From Mercurialis annua (taxonomy: Eukaryota; Streptophyta; Magnoliopsida; Malpighiales; Euphorbiaceae), in NCBI RefSeq assembly GCF_937616625.2, contig NC_065571.1, positions 10,542,501-10,606,500 of the forward strand: 64,000 nt of DNA. Reading direction: 5' to 3'. Shown here piece after piece: positions 32,002 to 42,099 of this stretch. Each line of letters opens with the position of its first letter. The first letter of the stretch is position 1. The translations under genes were made by a program, and so were the position numbers. A model generated the notes under the pieces. It was not told where the DNA came from. It ran no database searches and saw only the letters and a program-made list of their open reading frames with translations.

Positions 32002-33887
32002 GGGTTTTTGACATTTTTGTGCCTCCCTACAAATAAAATTTCGGATTTGTGTCTCTTTTAAAAGAATTTTTGGATTGTGCCTGAGCCCACGCAGCCCGCT
32101 ATATGATATAGCCGGCATGCAGCCCGCTATATGAGATAGCGGGCTAATCACCCAGATTAGACAAGCCCGTTATCTCATATAGCGGGCTGGTCCCTCTACC
32201 TCAATGATTGGGGTCTGCCCCAATGATTAGGGAGAGAGTAATTCACTCTCTCCCCAATTATTGGAGCAAGCTATGATTGGGCAATAATTGCCCAATCAGT
32301 TTTTTTTTAAATATATATAATAAATTGTAATTCAAGTTAGCTATATCCGGAGTTTCAGAAACTTCCGAGCGTTATTTTTAAAAAAAATTCTAAACAAATA
32401 TTAATATGTTTTACTATTCGGCAATATTATTATAATTTATTCGATATTGATAAATAAATAAAATAATATGTATTTCATAAAAATAAAATAATCATAAACT
32501 GATAGACTTGTGTTAAATGGCATGATAATTTTATTTTATTTTGAGTAAAACTTGCCAATATTAGTAAGTAGAAGCATTAAAATTTACATCAATAAAAAAA
32601 ATTGTTACTCAAGTACTATCATTTTATCTTTAAAAAGGCTATTAGATAATAACATTAACAGTAATTATTGCTATTTTTTAACGTATTGTTTTCTTTCATT
32701 ATATATTTCATTTGTTTAGCAGTATAATTTATTAAATGTTCTATATTTGAGAATCCATATTCTATATCCTTTAGTTTATTAAGACATATTCCCTCCGTCC
32801 TATTTTATTTCTCCACTATACTATATTTAGATGTTCCAAACTGATTGTCGCAATTGTATTTTATATATATATATTCCTTCTTTTTTACCGTTAATGTTAA
32901 TGGATATAATTTATAGAATAATGTGTATAATAAATACATATGTTTGGCTATTTTATATTTTATTTATTCATAAACTTGTATTTGTATTGGCATTTAATGT
33001 TATTGTTATTGTATTGACTATTTTTATTTTTTCAATATAGTAATTCTAAATTAACTCAATAACCAAAAAAGGGTATAAAAAAAGAATTGTTAATATTTAG
33101 TGTTTCTTTAATATGTGTGAAAATAGATAGTGCACAAATAAAATGGGACGAAGGAAGTATTTCTTTTGATATTTTATTTTTAATTATTATTATGAGACTA
33201 CAACTCTATTTTTTTAGAATTGAACAATAAATGAAATTATATAAATTAATAATTTATAACTTAAAATGCATTTAATATTTAGTCTTATATTATATTTTGA
33301 TAACTATATATATATAAAATAATTAGTGTATACTAAAATTTTAAATTAAGATGAAACAAATACATCAGTATAATTGCACGTTGAGAATAGAATACTCTCT
33401 TTAAAAACAAAAAATAAGCTCAAATGTACTGCATTATCGTCGAAAGAGCTCAAATGTACAATTGCACTTTGAGAATAGAATACTCTCAATCACAATATTT
33501 GTTTAGAATTTTTTTTTCAAAATAACGCTCGGAAGTATCTGAAACTAGTCTGAAAATAGCTAACATGAATTACAATTTATTATATATATTTAGGTTTTTA
33601 AACAAAAAAAAAACTGATTGGGTGTTGTCTAATCATAGTCTGCCTCAATGATTGGGGAAAGAGTGAATTACTCTCTCCCCAAACATTGGGGCAGAGGGAC
33701 CAGCCCGCTATATGAGATAGCGGGCTGGTCTAATCTGGGTGATTAGTATTGATCATCAAGATTAAGACCAGCCCGCTATCTCATATAGCAGGCTGCGTGG
33801 ACCCAAGCACAAATCCGGAAATTCTTTTAAAAGAGACATAAATCCGGAATTTTATTTGTAGGGAGGCACAAAAATGTCAAAAATCCC
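32002..33887. mobile_element. Mutator-like element with long inverted repeats (1886 bp)
   Basis: Ends GGGTTTTTGACATTTTTGTG and its complement, with arms of more than 250 bp. The 8-bp duplication aagacata is perfect (31994-32001, 33888-33895); a 9-bp reading is possible at the cost of one TIR base. Each arm contains imperfect palindromes AGCCCGCTAT.tgaga.ATAGCGGGCT in more than one copy and a 'gagagagtaattcactctct' type stem. The centre is AT-rich, has no transposase and carries a Stowaway-like MITE (32789-33157). It interrupts copia B gag. MULE assignment rests on structure only. Confidence 0.8.
32789..33157. mobile_element. Stowaway-like MITE nested in the Mutator-like element
   Basis: Left end TTCCCTCCGTCC and right end GGGACGAAGGAAG match the Tc1/mariner Stowaway consensus CTCCCTCCGTCCC, flanked by TA on each side. 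AT-rich interior, 369 bp, no ORF. Confidence 0.7.
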
Positions 33888-34313
33888 AAGACATAACCAT
33901 AGTATTACATCTTTCCCACATTTCAAAGTTAGTATCATCTGGTGATGGAGTTTGAAGTGAACCATCAACAAACTTAAATTTGTTATTTGAGATCAAAGAC
34001 ATTCTCATTGATCTACAACATTTGTGATAATTTCCACCATTCAATAAAACTGAAACAAGCACCAGAGAAGGATTCTCACCTGGATGCAGAAAATAAGGGC
34101 TTGATATGACTTCTTCTTGTCTAAAGGTCATTTTCTTATTGAAAATACAGAATTAAAGATCAAATTTGATCCAGTAAAAGATATAAGAACTCTGAAATTA
34201 AAATAAAACCTCAAGATTCTAGGAAAAATAGGAGAAGATGTCAAGATTTGACAGATTAAAGCTGTTTGGCAGCTGAGAAAGAATGAGAAAATGAAAGAAA
34301 ATGAGAGTAAATC

Positions 34314-34326
34314 AACTCTTATACCA
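34314..34326 (-). other. Primer-binding site of copia B
   Basis: On the minus strand TGGTATAAGAG directly follows the 5' LTR end (...ACAACA). It differs at one base from the initiator-methionine tRNA complement TGGTATCAGAG. Confidence 0.75.
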
Positions 34327-34689
34327 TGTTGTAAAACAAAGCAATCTCTTTATTAATGTGAAAAAAGATTACAGAGGAAATAACTGTTGATTCCTTTTAT
34401 AGGAGAAGGAGAAGCAGTTATTTCAATAAAAACAGAAAAAGAATCTAATCTGTTACAAATTCAGTTACTAAACAAACACACATGCTCCTTGCTGATATAC
34501 CACATCAGCAACATGCTCTTCATACTAAGAAGATTAATATGCCAACTCATTAATTCAAGTCAAAGAGGAATCCAATACTGCAAGAGGAATCCAATGCTGC
34601 AATAACTGGACTGATCTTGAACTAAGCTTGACTGAGCTTGAAATCAAAGAAGAATCCAATGATGTACTTGAAAATTTGCGTTAGTGACA
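34327..34689 (-). repeat. 5' LTR of copia B (363 bp)
   Basis: The + strand reads TGTTGTAAAACA ... GTTAGTGACA (TG...CA). Its left edge joins the primer-binding site. The outer ~100 bp match the 3' LTR fragment at 24618-24714, and the first bases can be matched across the solo LTR insertion to the sequence at 27740-27752 ('atatttgtgtta'). Confidence 0.8.
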
Positions 34690-34789
34690 CCTTAGCAAAA
34701 TTGATGGCGTTAACTTTTTGTTTGGACGAAAAACTGGCCCAATTAGCAAAACGTAGGGGGTTCGGTGATATATTTTTTATTAGATTTTA

Positions 34790-34863
34790 GGCTTAATCAC
34801 TCAAAAAAACCCCACCTTTAAACTGTTTTGCAATTGCACTCTGACGTAGGAAAATCCTCTTAG

Positions 34864-34897
<34 letters not shown>

Positions 34898-35263
34898 ACC
34901 TTTAGATTCTTTTTCAATGGTATCCCAAAATATTAAATTGACCTCTTTTCACATGAATATTTTTAAAAATACTCTTTAATTTTTAATTTATATTCTAATT
35001 AAACACTAATATTATTAATAATATAAATAATCATTCTTACTAAAATTATATCCACTAACTTTTTAATATCAAACCATAAAAATTTCCAATTTAGGTTACA
35101 ATTGGAAAAAAAATCTAACGGTGGGAGATTTTAAGAGAATTTTCCTACGTCAGTGTGCAATTGGAATGAAATTTAAAGGTGGGAGGGTTTTGAGAGAGTT
35201 TTCCAACATCAGAGTGCAATTGAAAAAAAGTTTAAAGATGGAGGGTTTTTAAGTGATTAGGCC
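34790..35263. mobile_element. Mutator-like inverted-repeat element with a poly-C run (474 bp)
   Basis: Ends GGCTTAATCACT and ...AGTGATTAGGCC, with a perfect 9-bp duplication tagatttta (34781-34789, 35264-35272). The arms repeat 'cacctttaaact' and 'aatgaaatttaaaggtggg' type motifs. About 30 consecutive C (34868-34897) lie in the left arm. Confidence 0.85.
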
Positions 35264-35347
35264 TAGATTTTATAATAGGAAGCCTTCAAATAAGGTGCCA
35301 CGGTAGATTTATTAGCCTCAGTTCTACCTTATTAAAATTTCATCATA

Positions 35348-35456
35348 CCAATGAGCTGTATCTCAAATGTTATAAGCGCTGGGCAGCAAACTGTTAGGTT
35401 GTGGGTTCGATTCCTCTCACAAGCGCTCCCCCTCCCCAATTATCAAAAAGAAAAAA
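35348..35456 (+). mobile_element. tRNA-derived SINE (109 bp)
   Basis: The body carries a polymerase III B box GGTTCGATTCC (35404-35414) and, about 45 bp upstream, an A-box-like 'gagctgtatctcaaatg'. It ends with an A-rich tail (tatcaaaaagaaaaaa). A 9-bp direct repeat ttcatcata flanks it (35339-35347, 35457-35465). This is the structure of a short plant SINE. It cannot fold into a full tRNA cloverleaf that I can see. Confidence 0.75.
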
Positions 35457-35465
35457 TTCATCATA

Positions 35466-35895
35466 ATTGTCATTTTTCATTGACTTTAGTTATTATTATC
35501 CATTCAATCTAGAGGTGAGATTGACGTAAACATCTTTTCTGCAAGGAATGGCCAAACAAACCGTCGGATGATAAAATCTGAACTCCTCTGCTGCTTTAGA
35601 TAGCAAATCTTAAAAGTAGGTTGATTAATGTAGATTACTGGAATTAAAACCATTTTTTTATAGGACTAATTATTTAAAAACCGCCCACCTTATAATTTTT
35701 TTCATTTACATCATGACCAAGAAAAAAATTTAATTGTACCTTATTTTCGATTTTTATGTTTCATATGTAGCCTACAAATTAAAAACTTTGACAGTTTAAT
35801 TGATTTAAAGATGAAAATATTAGATCAATTAAATAAAAGAGTTATATCATATTTTTTCTAATTAAAAAAATACAATTAGGCTTTTTTCTATCTTT
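35466..35895. other. No gene recognised
   Basis: AT-rich sequence between the SINE and the large inverted-repeat element. It includes 'gactaattatttaaaaaccgcc', which resembles the ends of the local inverted-repeat elements, but I found no matching second arm. Confidence 0.35.
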
Positions 35896-36846
35896 CCGCG
35901 GAACATTTGCTAAATCAATCTAAAGTTTATGTACTATTTGTTTTTGTTTCATTTGATTCTTAAAGAAATATTTTACATTTACGTAGTCTCTTAACTATTA
36001 ATTTTATTTGTGATTCTTCTGAGTTCAGAATCTGGAGCGTGTGACGAAACGTAAGTGACGCCGTTATATATTTAAGGCTAAAGCTTCCCTAAAGTCCTCG
36101 CACCATTAGTTTTTATTTCACTTGATCGTTAAATTATAATACCCCGTACGTTTGACGTTGCCGAAGTGAGCAACGAAATTTAAATTAATAGTCAGAGCGA
36201 CTAGAAAAAGGAGTTAGCGAAGGAATTAAGTAATTAAGGACGAGGATAGGTCGATATTGAAATTTAAAGAAGGAATTGCAATATTGGTAATGCCTAATTT
36301 AATTAAACGGGACTAAGGAAAAGTTGGAATTAAAAATAAGATTAAGTCCCCGAGAAATTAGAAAATGGAATTTTATTGCCCGAAAGATATTAAATAAATA
36401 AATTATTGACGGGAATCAGTAATTAAGAAAATAATATTGATAATTTGGATATCAATATTCATAAAAGAAAAATAAGGACGAAAAAGTGACGGAAATCGTC
36501 GTTTTCGCTCAAATTGGAAAATTAAGCGTTTTAGCCAAAATTTGACCAAGTCGATTAGCGGAGTTTAAATAATAAGTGGGCGGAAGAGTATTATTTATTT
36601 GGACATAAATAATATGAAAATTTATCGAGATTTAACGATCGAGTGATTTTTGAGCTAAATTGAGCAAAAGAAAAGCTTAGGATTAAAAGTTAAGGAGGTG
36701 GCTTCATTAAGGGTTGAAGTGGAGTTTTTGTCATAAATATATATAGGTTTAATAATGAATATTTCCAGAATTTTTACACATAATTGTTAGCCATCTCCCA
36801 CCTTCTTCTTCCTCATCCCTAACCCTTTATGCATTCCAAATTCAAA

Positions 36847-37744
36847 CACTACTAGAAATCAGGCATTTAGCGACGGATTTTTCCGTCGCTAAATGCCTAA
36901 AATCCGTCGCTAATTGATATTAGCGACGGATTACCGACGGACTCAGTCCGTCGGTGTATTTCTGGTCGCAAAATTTTTTACCGACAGATTTAAAAAAATT
37001 AGCGACGGAATTTAGCGACAGAATTTAATCCGTCGCTAATTTTTTAAAATTAAAAAAAATATTTTTTTTAATTAAAATCGTAAAATGAAATTTTATTTAA
37101 TCAATAGCCCACCGTAACCCACTCACCCGCGATAGACCACACACTGTCACCCACCAACAATCCTCGCAATCGACCTAACTTCCCAGTAGGTCACCCATCA
37201 TTGAATTGCTCCCATCCAAAACTCTTTAACTTTGGAGTTCCCCCGCGCGCAGCTCCATCTTAACCAACTCAAACTCTTATTACATATGTATGTATATTAT
37301 ATTTAAATATAACTAAAATGAGGAAATATTTACTCTCGTAATTTATATACTCCCGCATTATAAAATAATTATTTTTCATACAAATTATTTTTTAAATAAA
37401 TAATTATTTTAATAATTATTTTAAATAAAAACAATTAATTAATTAATTTTTAATAGTTAATTATTTTTAATAATTACTTATTTTTAATAAATAAATATTT
37501 TTAATTAATAAATATTTTTTTGTTAATAAATATTTTTTTGTTAATTAATATTTTTAATTAATAAATAAATAAATATTTCTAAAATCCGTCGCTAAAAGTG
37601 CATTTTTTTGGCGGGGCCAATTTTTAGTAGGATTTAGCGACGGATATAAAATCCGTCGCTAAATCCGTCGGTAATCTTCATTTTAGCGACGGATTTAAAA
37701 TCCGTCGCTAAAATCCGTCGCGATTAAGCAATTTTCTGGTAGTG
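36847..37744. mobile_element. Non-autonomous CACTA element (898 bp) in solo LTR L3
   Basis: Starts CACTACTAGAAATCAGG and ends TTTTCTGGTAGTG, with 3-bp duplication aaa (36844-36846, 37745-37747). Subterminal regions are packed with 'tagcgacgga' and 'tccgtcgcta', arranged as palindromes. The middle is AT-rich (tandem 'aataaatattttt') with no transposase. Confidence 0.9.
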
Positions 37745-38049
37745 AAACCTCTATATCTTCTTCATTTCTCAACCAAATTTGGTGATCTTGGTGTCTATGG
37801 AAAGAGGAGAGGAAGGGCTACACATTAATACCAGAAAATCAGAGAAAAATCGACATCTTAAGGTGAGGTTTACTGTAGCACGAATTATGTTTTTGATGAG
37901 ATTATTGGTTGATGATATATTTGAGTTTAGAATCGATAATTAGACTTGTATTTGATTTGTTTGAACTGAATTTTTGGTTAGTGAGGGCTGATATGGTGAG
38001 GTATGAGAGTTGTGAATATATATATGTATGGGTTGATGATAGGTGGCTG

Positions 38050-38180
38050 TAATTTTTGGCCATGGTGGCCGCGCTACTCACCGTGCCGAAGCACGGTGAG
38101 CTGCTGCCGTGAGAAGCAGCCCTGGTGCGACGCACCAGGACGTTGGCCGGCCCCTCCCCTGTCAAAAGAAGGGAGGGCTG
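38050..38180. repeat. GC-rich hairpin cluster inside LTR L3
   Basis: Successive perfect or near-perfect stems: CTCACCGTGC-cgaa-GCACGGTGAG (38077-38100), GCTGCT.../AGCAGC (38100-38120), CCTGGTGCG-a-CGCACCAGG (38121-38139), then a GGCCGGCC palindrome and CCCTCCC/GGGAGGG (to about 38177). The GC content here is far above the surroundings. Reading frames across it are artefacts. Confidence 0.8.
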
Positions 38181-39209
38181 AGTTGAGGGGGAGGGGGATG
38201 ATGCCACCCTCCGTTTGTGTTCGAATGCGTAATTGTTTCGATAGTTAATGGAGTTACGAAACTAGGAATCAAACTTGACGTAAAAGCAATTTTTAGGATA
38301 AAATGTTAATGATTTGTAGTTGGAATTGGTTAGGTATTATGGCATTATTAGAAGTTGATATATAGGTAATCACATTGAATTATAGGCTGATTTAAATCGG
38401 TTAAAACGATAAAAGAATAACCAAAAAATTGACGTTTTAAACATAGAACATAAATGACGTAACTTACGTTAAAAAAATGCAATATCGAAATTGATAGGTA
38501 AAATGGTTATAGAAAATATAATAGGGCTGTCCTAAATTGAATAAAATGTTAATAACTTAGTATAATAATTATGCTAAGTAAGTTTTAAAACATTGTTTCC
38601 GTGTCGTGTTTAAATAAAGTAGGAATCGATAGGCGACGTTTAATGAAATGAAGTGCATTTCGACTAAGGTTAAGATCGTATGAAAATCAAGGATTTTAAA
38701 AGTTATATATGCTGTTTTAAACTCAATTTGCTAAGGGAAAAAATATTAAGGTTAAGCATTTTGAGATTTAAACACGAAAAGACAAAATTGACGTAACAAT
38801 GCGAAGAAGCAAATTTAGACGTTTGAGCAAGTTTTATAGGATTGATTGGGCATTATAAATGGGTTGAAGTTAAAAAGACTTAACTTAATATAGTAATTTA
38901 ATAGTTTTGATTTTATAATGTCAATGAGATATAAATGTATTTTGATCCTCGTTTGTGACAGACAAACCGAGAGGCGACGGGATCGACGGTTTTGGCCTAG
39001 GAATATTCGTCCAAGACTAACGAGCATAAACAATTTGGATTGGAAAGCAAGGAGTGAGTATACTTTACTCTCGCGTATTATTACGCTATAAGAATATTAT
39101 TTAATATTTTATTTATAAGTTATAAAAACACATCGCATTATATAATGATTTGTTGTGATTTGAAATTGTATGAACTAAATGGTTATTCTACCGTGAGATA
39201 CACGGAATA

Positions 39210-39214
39210 TGACT

Positions 39215-39262
<48 letters not shown>
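39210..39262. repeat. (TA)n microsatellite, left part
   Basis: About 50 bp of uninterrupted AT repeat. Together with the (TA)n run at about 39630-39669 it flanks an inverted-repeat MITE, suggesting that the MITE split one longer microsatellite. Confidence 0.9.
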
Positions 39263-39264
<2 letters not shown>

Positions 39265-39625
39265 AATTCCATAAAAAATCACGAACTTTACATGAAATTT
39301 CATTTTAATCATGACCTTTAAAAGTTGTCATTTAAAGGCACGAACTTTCAATTTGTTTCAAATCTAACATTTAAGTGTATTTTTGTTGACTAAATTCTTC
39401 ATTAAACCAATAATAAAAGACGCAAATTATAAATCGACATTAAATCTTATTATCTTTCATTTGGATTATGTAGGATTAGGAATTTTTAGTCGGATAAAAT
39501 ACACCGAATTTTACTTTGGTGATAGATTTGAAACAAACTGAAAGTTCGTGCCTTTAAATGACAACTTTTAAAGGTCATGATTAAAATGAAACTTCGTGTA
39601 AAGTTCGTAATTTTTTTAGGAATTA

Positions 39626-39628
<3 letters not shown>
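39263..39628. mobile_element. Inverted-repeat MITE inserted in a (TA)n tract (366 bp)
   Basis: Arms of more than 100 bp (for example 'catgacctttaaaagttgtc' pairing with 'gacaacttttaaaggtcatg') with ends GGAATTCC and ...GGAATTAACC. It is related to 642-1011 through the shared layout (ttcatttta atca, rule of pairs around 'gatagatttg'). Both flanks are TA repeats, so the target duplication cannot be read. Confidence 0.75.
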
Positions 39629-39672
<44 letters not shown>

Positions 39673-39850
39673 TATATTTGATAATTAAATTGTGAATTGA
39701 TGTATTATATATTTGAGAATGAATTACATATTTGGTGTTGGATCAAATTGTGTAGTGTTTTGTTGTTGTTTGTTCTATGTTTAAAATTTTGTATATCGTT
39801 TTGTTGCTATTTGTTCTATGCTTGAAAATGATGTGTGATCCGAATGAACA

Positions 39851-39890
39851 AGCTACCGATTGGGCGTCAATAGGCCGTGTGATCACCGGT
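39851..39890. repeat. Conserved-context hairpin in LTR L3
   Basis: GCTA, stem CCGATTG/CAATAGG (6 of 7 pairs) around loop GGCGT, then GTGATCACCGGT. Counterpart of 13602-13640 and 26951-26991. Confidence 0.6.
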
Positions 39891-40002
39891 GTCTATAAGA
39901 GTCTAGATACGTGTATATAGAAATGTTTGATATGAGCTCATTAAATGTTGATCATATTTATGATTATGAAATGGGGTATCAGAAAGGAGGATTATAATTT
40001 TG

Positions 40003-40184
40003 GTATATACGAGGTAACTCGGTCGAACTATCTCGGGACCCGTATCTAGTGAGTAACTCGGTTGAACTATCTCGGGACTCACACTTTGGGATTAAGTAGT
40101 GGCATAAGTAACTCGGTTGAACTATCTCGGGACTATGCCACGTGGTAACGAGTAACTCGGTTGAACTATCTCGGGACCGTACCA
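40003..40184. repeat. Tandem variable-stem hairpin array in LTR L3 (four units)
   Basis: Four units share a core TAACTCGGTTGAACTATCTC plus GGGA, each enclosed by its own complementary stem: ATACGAGGT/ACCCGTAT, GTGAGT/ACTCAC, GTGGCATAAGT/ACTATGCCAC and GTGGTAACGAGT/ACCGTACCAC. The spacers between units share no sequence beyond these stems. The same core with different stems occurs at 50079-50266. Confidence 0.9.
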
Positions 40185-40771
40185 CTTGTATCAAAATGAT
40201 TTGATATGAATACGATACATGTTAGGAAAGGTTAGAAGTTTAAGATTAAGGTTTCTATCGGATCAAATATTTGTTTGTAATATGATAATATTATATTTGC
40301 GTGAATAAATGATTTTCAGTTGCGATGTTATTTTTTTGATAATACCGTTAGTAAGGTATATCTCACTCAGCTTAAGCTGACCCCGTGGTTTTTTAAACAT
40401 TTCAGGTACCTAGACTTGGAGTGACTAGAAGTCCATTGTTTTGCCAGGAGTCTGTCTTGCCATGTATAGTCCGACTTCCGTGATCGCTGCAGTAGTACAT
40501 TGTGTGACCAGTCATGACCTAGAATAATATTATAGTGTTGGAAAACGTTTATAATTGCTGTTGTGTATAATATGAATATTATAACGATGTTGGATATACA
40601 TAGTCAGTGTTTATAAAATGGCTAGTAATATTTTCGTAATTAAATGCTTCCGTGTTATAACATAATTGCGAAAAATTTATAGTGAATTTCAGGCTTGCTA
40701 CGGGTTTCGGAAATACAATTCTCATTCCCTAGCGCCGGTCACGACCCTCAATTTTGGGTCGTGACATAAAT

Positions 40772-41214
40772 AAATATTTTATATTGGTCCATTAATTATT
40801 TATTTTGTATATATGTGTGGTCCTTCATTGAACAAATTTTAATAGATTAAGGGCACACACAATATTCGCCAACCCATTTTTACACCATAAGATATTAGAC
40901 GTGCCGTGTACTTTTTGTTAATTTTTTGACATTTCTAGTCAAATTCATTTTAACATGTTGGTTGTGTCATGTCGTGTTATCCATTTTAAATTTATGTCGT
41001 CTTAGAGCTGAAAATTTTAACATGATTAGTTAAATGGATCGTATTAGTGTTAACTCTATCGACCCACCAAACTATTTTGGCACCCCTAACTCTAAAATAA
41101 ATATACAAATCAAGTTTTTATTACTCATATCCTTACCAAAAAAAACATTCAATCCCACTTAACTGAAGTTTCATATGTCTATTAATGCCATATATATTGG
41201 TGATATATTAAATA
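40772..41214. other. Interior of the large inverted-repeat element, no gene
   Basis: AT-rich, no ORF. The first bases continue the left arm of the inverted-repeat element after the solo LTR target duplication. Confidence 0.4.
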
Positions 41215-41493
41215 CTCTATCCGTCTCAAATTGATAAACGGTTTAGGATAATACAAGTATTAAAAAATAAATAAATCTATGTAAAATGAGTAATTCTATG
41301 ACAACATACCACACTTGTCCTTATTTAATGGGATATTGACTTTGAATTTTAATTTCTTTTGCTGTCTTTCAAATGTTATATATCATAATTAATGAGGGTT
41401 CATATGTCATTTGATCATTTAAATAATAAATGACTGTCTATAATTTGGGACAAAAAATATAAAATAGTGCTTAATAATTTAGGACGGAGAGAG
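41215..41493. mobile_element. Stowaway-like MITE (279 bp)
   Basis: Ends CTCTATCCGTCTC and ...GGACGGAGAGAG, each flanked by TA (41213-41214, 41494-41495). The ends match the Stowaway consensus with a few changes. No ORF. Confidence 0.75.
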
Positions 41494-41746
41494 TATTTAA
41501 TTTTATTACAAACATTTGGTTACAAATTTCAAATTTCGTTAATGAATGGACAATTGATGTACAAAATAAATTGTTAAGGGATTATTTAAATATAAAATAT
41601 TTATTTAAGAATAAAGTGGAATAAAAGCTAATAGTATGAGGACTTTAGGATGAGTTTTAGCTTTAAATATTTAAACGCGTCAGGTGTGTTTGGTTACACA
41701 CTCCAAATTCCATCCGCATAAGGGCCACCGGGTACAAAAAAAGAAT

Positions 41747-42099
41747 GAACAAAAGGCCAACGCGTCTCCTAAACTTGTGATACGGGGTCATCTAACCCAA
41801 TTTATATTTTTTTGAGCAACTAACCCCAAAACTCTTCATTTTTGGGTCAAATAACCCTATAATTGTATTTTTAAATGCATAAAACACAAATCGGAGGTGA
41901 GGGATGCTAAAACGTAATTAGATACTTCCCTAATTTTTGCGATATAATTATTTTAAATCCATTTTTTGAAATAAAAATATAAATTATAGAGTTATTTTAC
42001 TCAAAAATGAAGAGTTTTGAGGTTAGTTGCTCAAAAAAGTATAAATTGGATTAGATGACCCCGTGTCACAAGATCAGAGGATGCGTTGACCCTTTGTTC
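41747..42099. mobile_element. Inverted-repeat MITE (about 353 bp)
   Basis: Left end GAACAAAAGGCCAACGCG and right end ...TGCGTTGACCCTTTGTTC pair, with arms of about 130 bp (for example 'cggggtcatctaaccc' with 'ggattagatgaccccg'). Flanking A-rich sequence allows only an imperfect 9-bp duplication. It interrupts the right arm of the larger inverted-repeat element. Confidence 0.7.

Larger units (their letters stand above)
31179..34131 (-). pseudogene. copia B gag, split by a Mutator-like element
   Basis: Starts at ATG 34131 with a typical copia gag N-terminus (YFLHPGENPSLVLVS, LLNGGNYH, RSMRMSLISNNK), up to WERCNTMVMSW at about 33890. There the 1886-bp element 32002-33887 is inserted. Gag resumes at 32001 (MSWLYRAVSST, CLDTALEIWNDL) because the 8-bp target duplication encodes the same residues on both sides. 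Further down is a zinc-knuckle remnant (CSHCGYSGYIVDIC near 31370) in which the usual histidine is tyrosine. Additional frame breaks occur near 31805 and 31575. Confidence 0.85.
24618..34689 (-). mobile_element. Ty1/copia element B, minus strand, with nested insertions
   Basis: The full locus of one copia element reads from 34689 down to 24618. It comprises the 5' LTR (34327-34689), a primer-binding site, gag split by a Mutator-like element, pol with frameshifts, a polypurine tract, and a 3' LTR represented by a fragment at 24618-24714 and separated from the interior by a 3 kb solo LTR (24720-27734). The matching LTR stretch includes 'ctggactgatcttgaacta'. Removing the two nested insertions leaves an element of normal copia organisation with decayed coding regions and a truncated 3' LTR. 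Confidence 0.85.
36135..40766 (+). mobile_element. Solo LTR of a gypsy chromovirus (L3, 4632 bp with nested elements)
   Basis: Starts TATAATACCCCG (relatives start TG) and ends GGGTCGTGACA, with a perfect 5-bp duplication taaat (36130-36134, 40767-40771). Landmarks of the family are present: 'ctgaccccgtgg' near 40377, 'gctgcagtagta' near 40488 and 'tagcgccggtcacgac' near 40730. A CACTA element (36847-37744) and an inverted-repeat MITE (39263-39628) are nested inside. Without them the LTR is about 3.4 kb. No internal retrotransposon region is present. Confidence 0.9.

Noticed and set aside
32831..33040. Hydrophobic ORF of 69 codons
   Set aside because: Falls inside the AT-rich core of the Stowaway-like MITE; hydrophobicity follows from AT-rich codons.
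35353..35420. tRNA gene
   Set aside because: A and B box-like sequences are present but no cloverleaf or anticodon arm can be formed, and an A-rich tail with a 9-bp direct repeat identifies a SINE.
37902..38248. ORFs of 101 and 81 codons
   Set aside because: They cross the GC-rich hairpin cluster inside solo LTR L3; no domain and no codon-bias support.
40003..40184. CRISPR-like array (about 26-bp repeats with similar spacing)
   Set aside because: The genome is plant nuclear, no cas genes exist, repeats number only four, and the spacers are the paired stems of hairpins inside an LTR.
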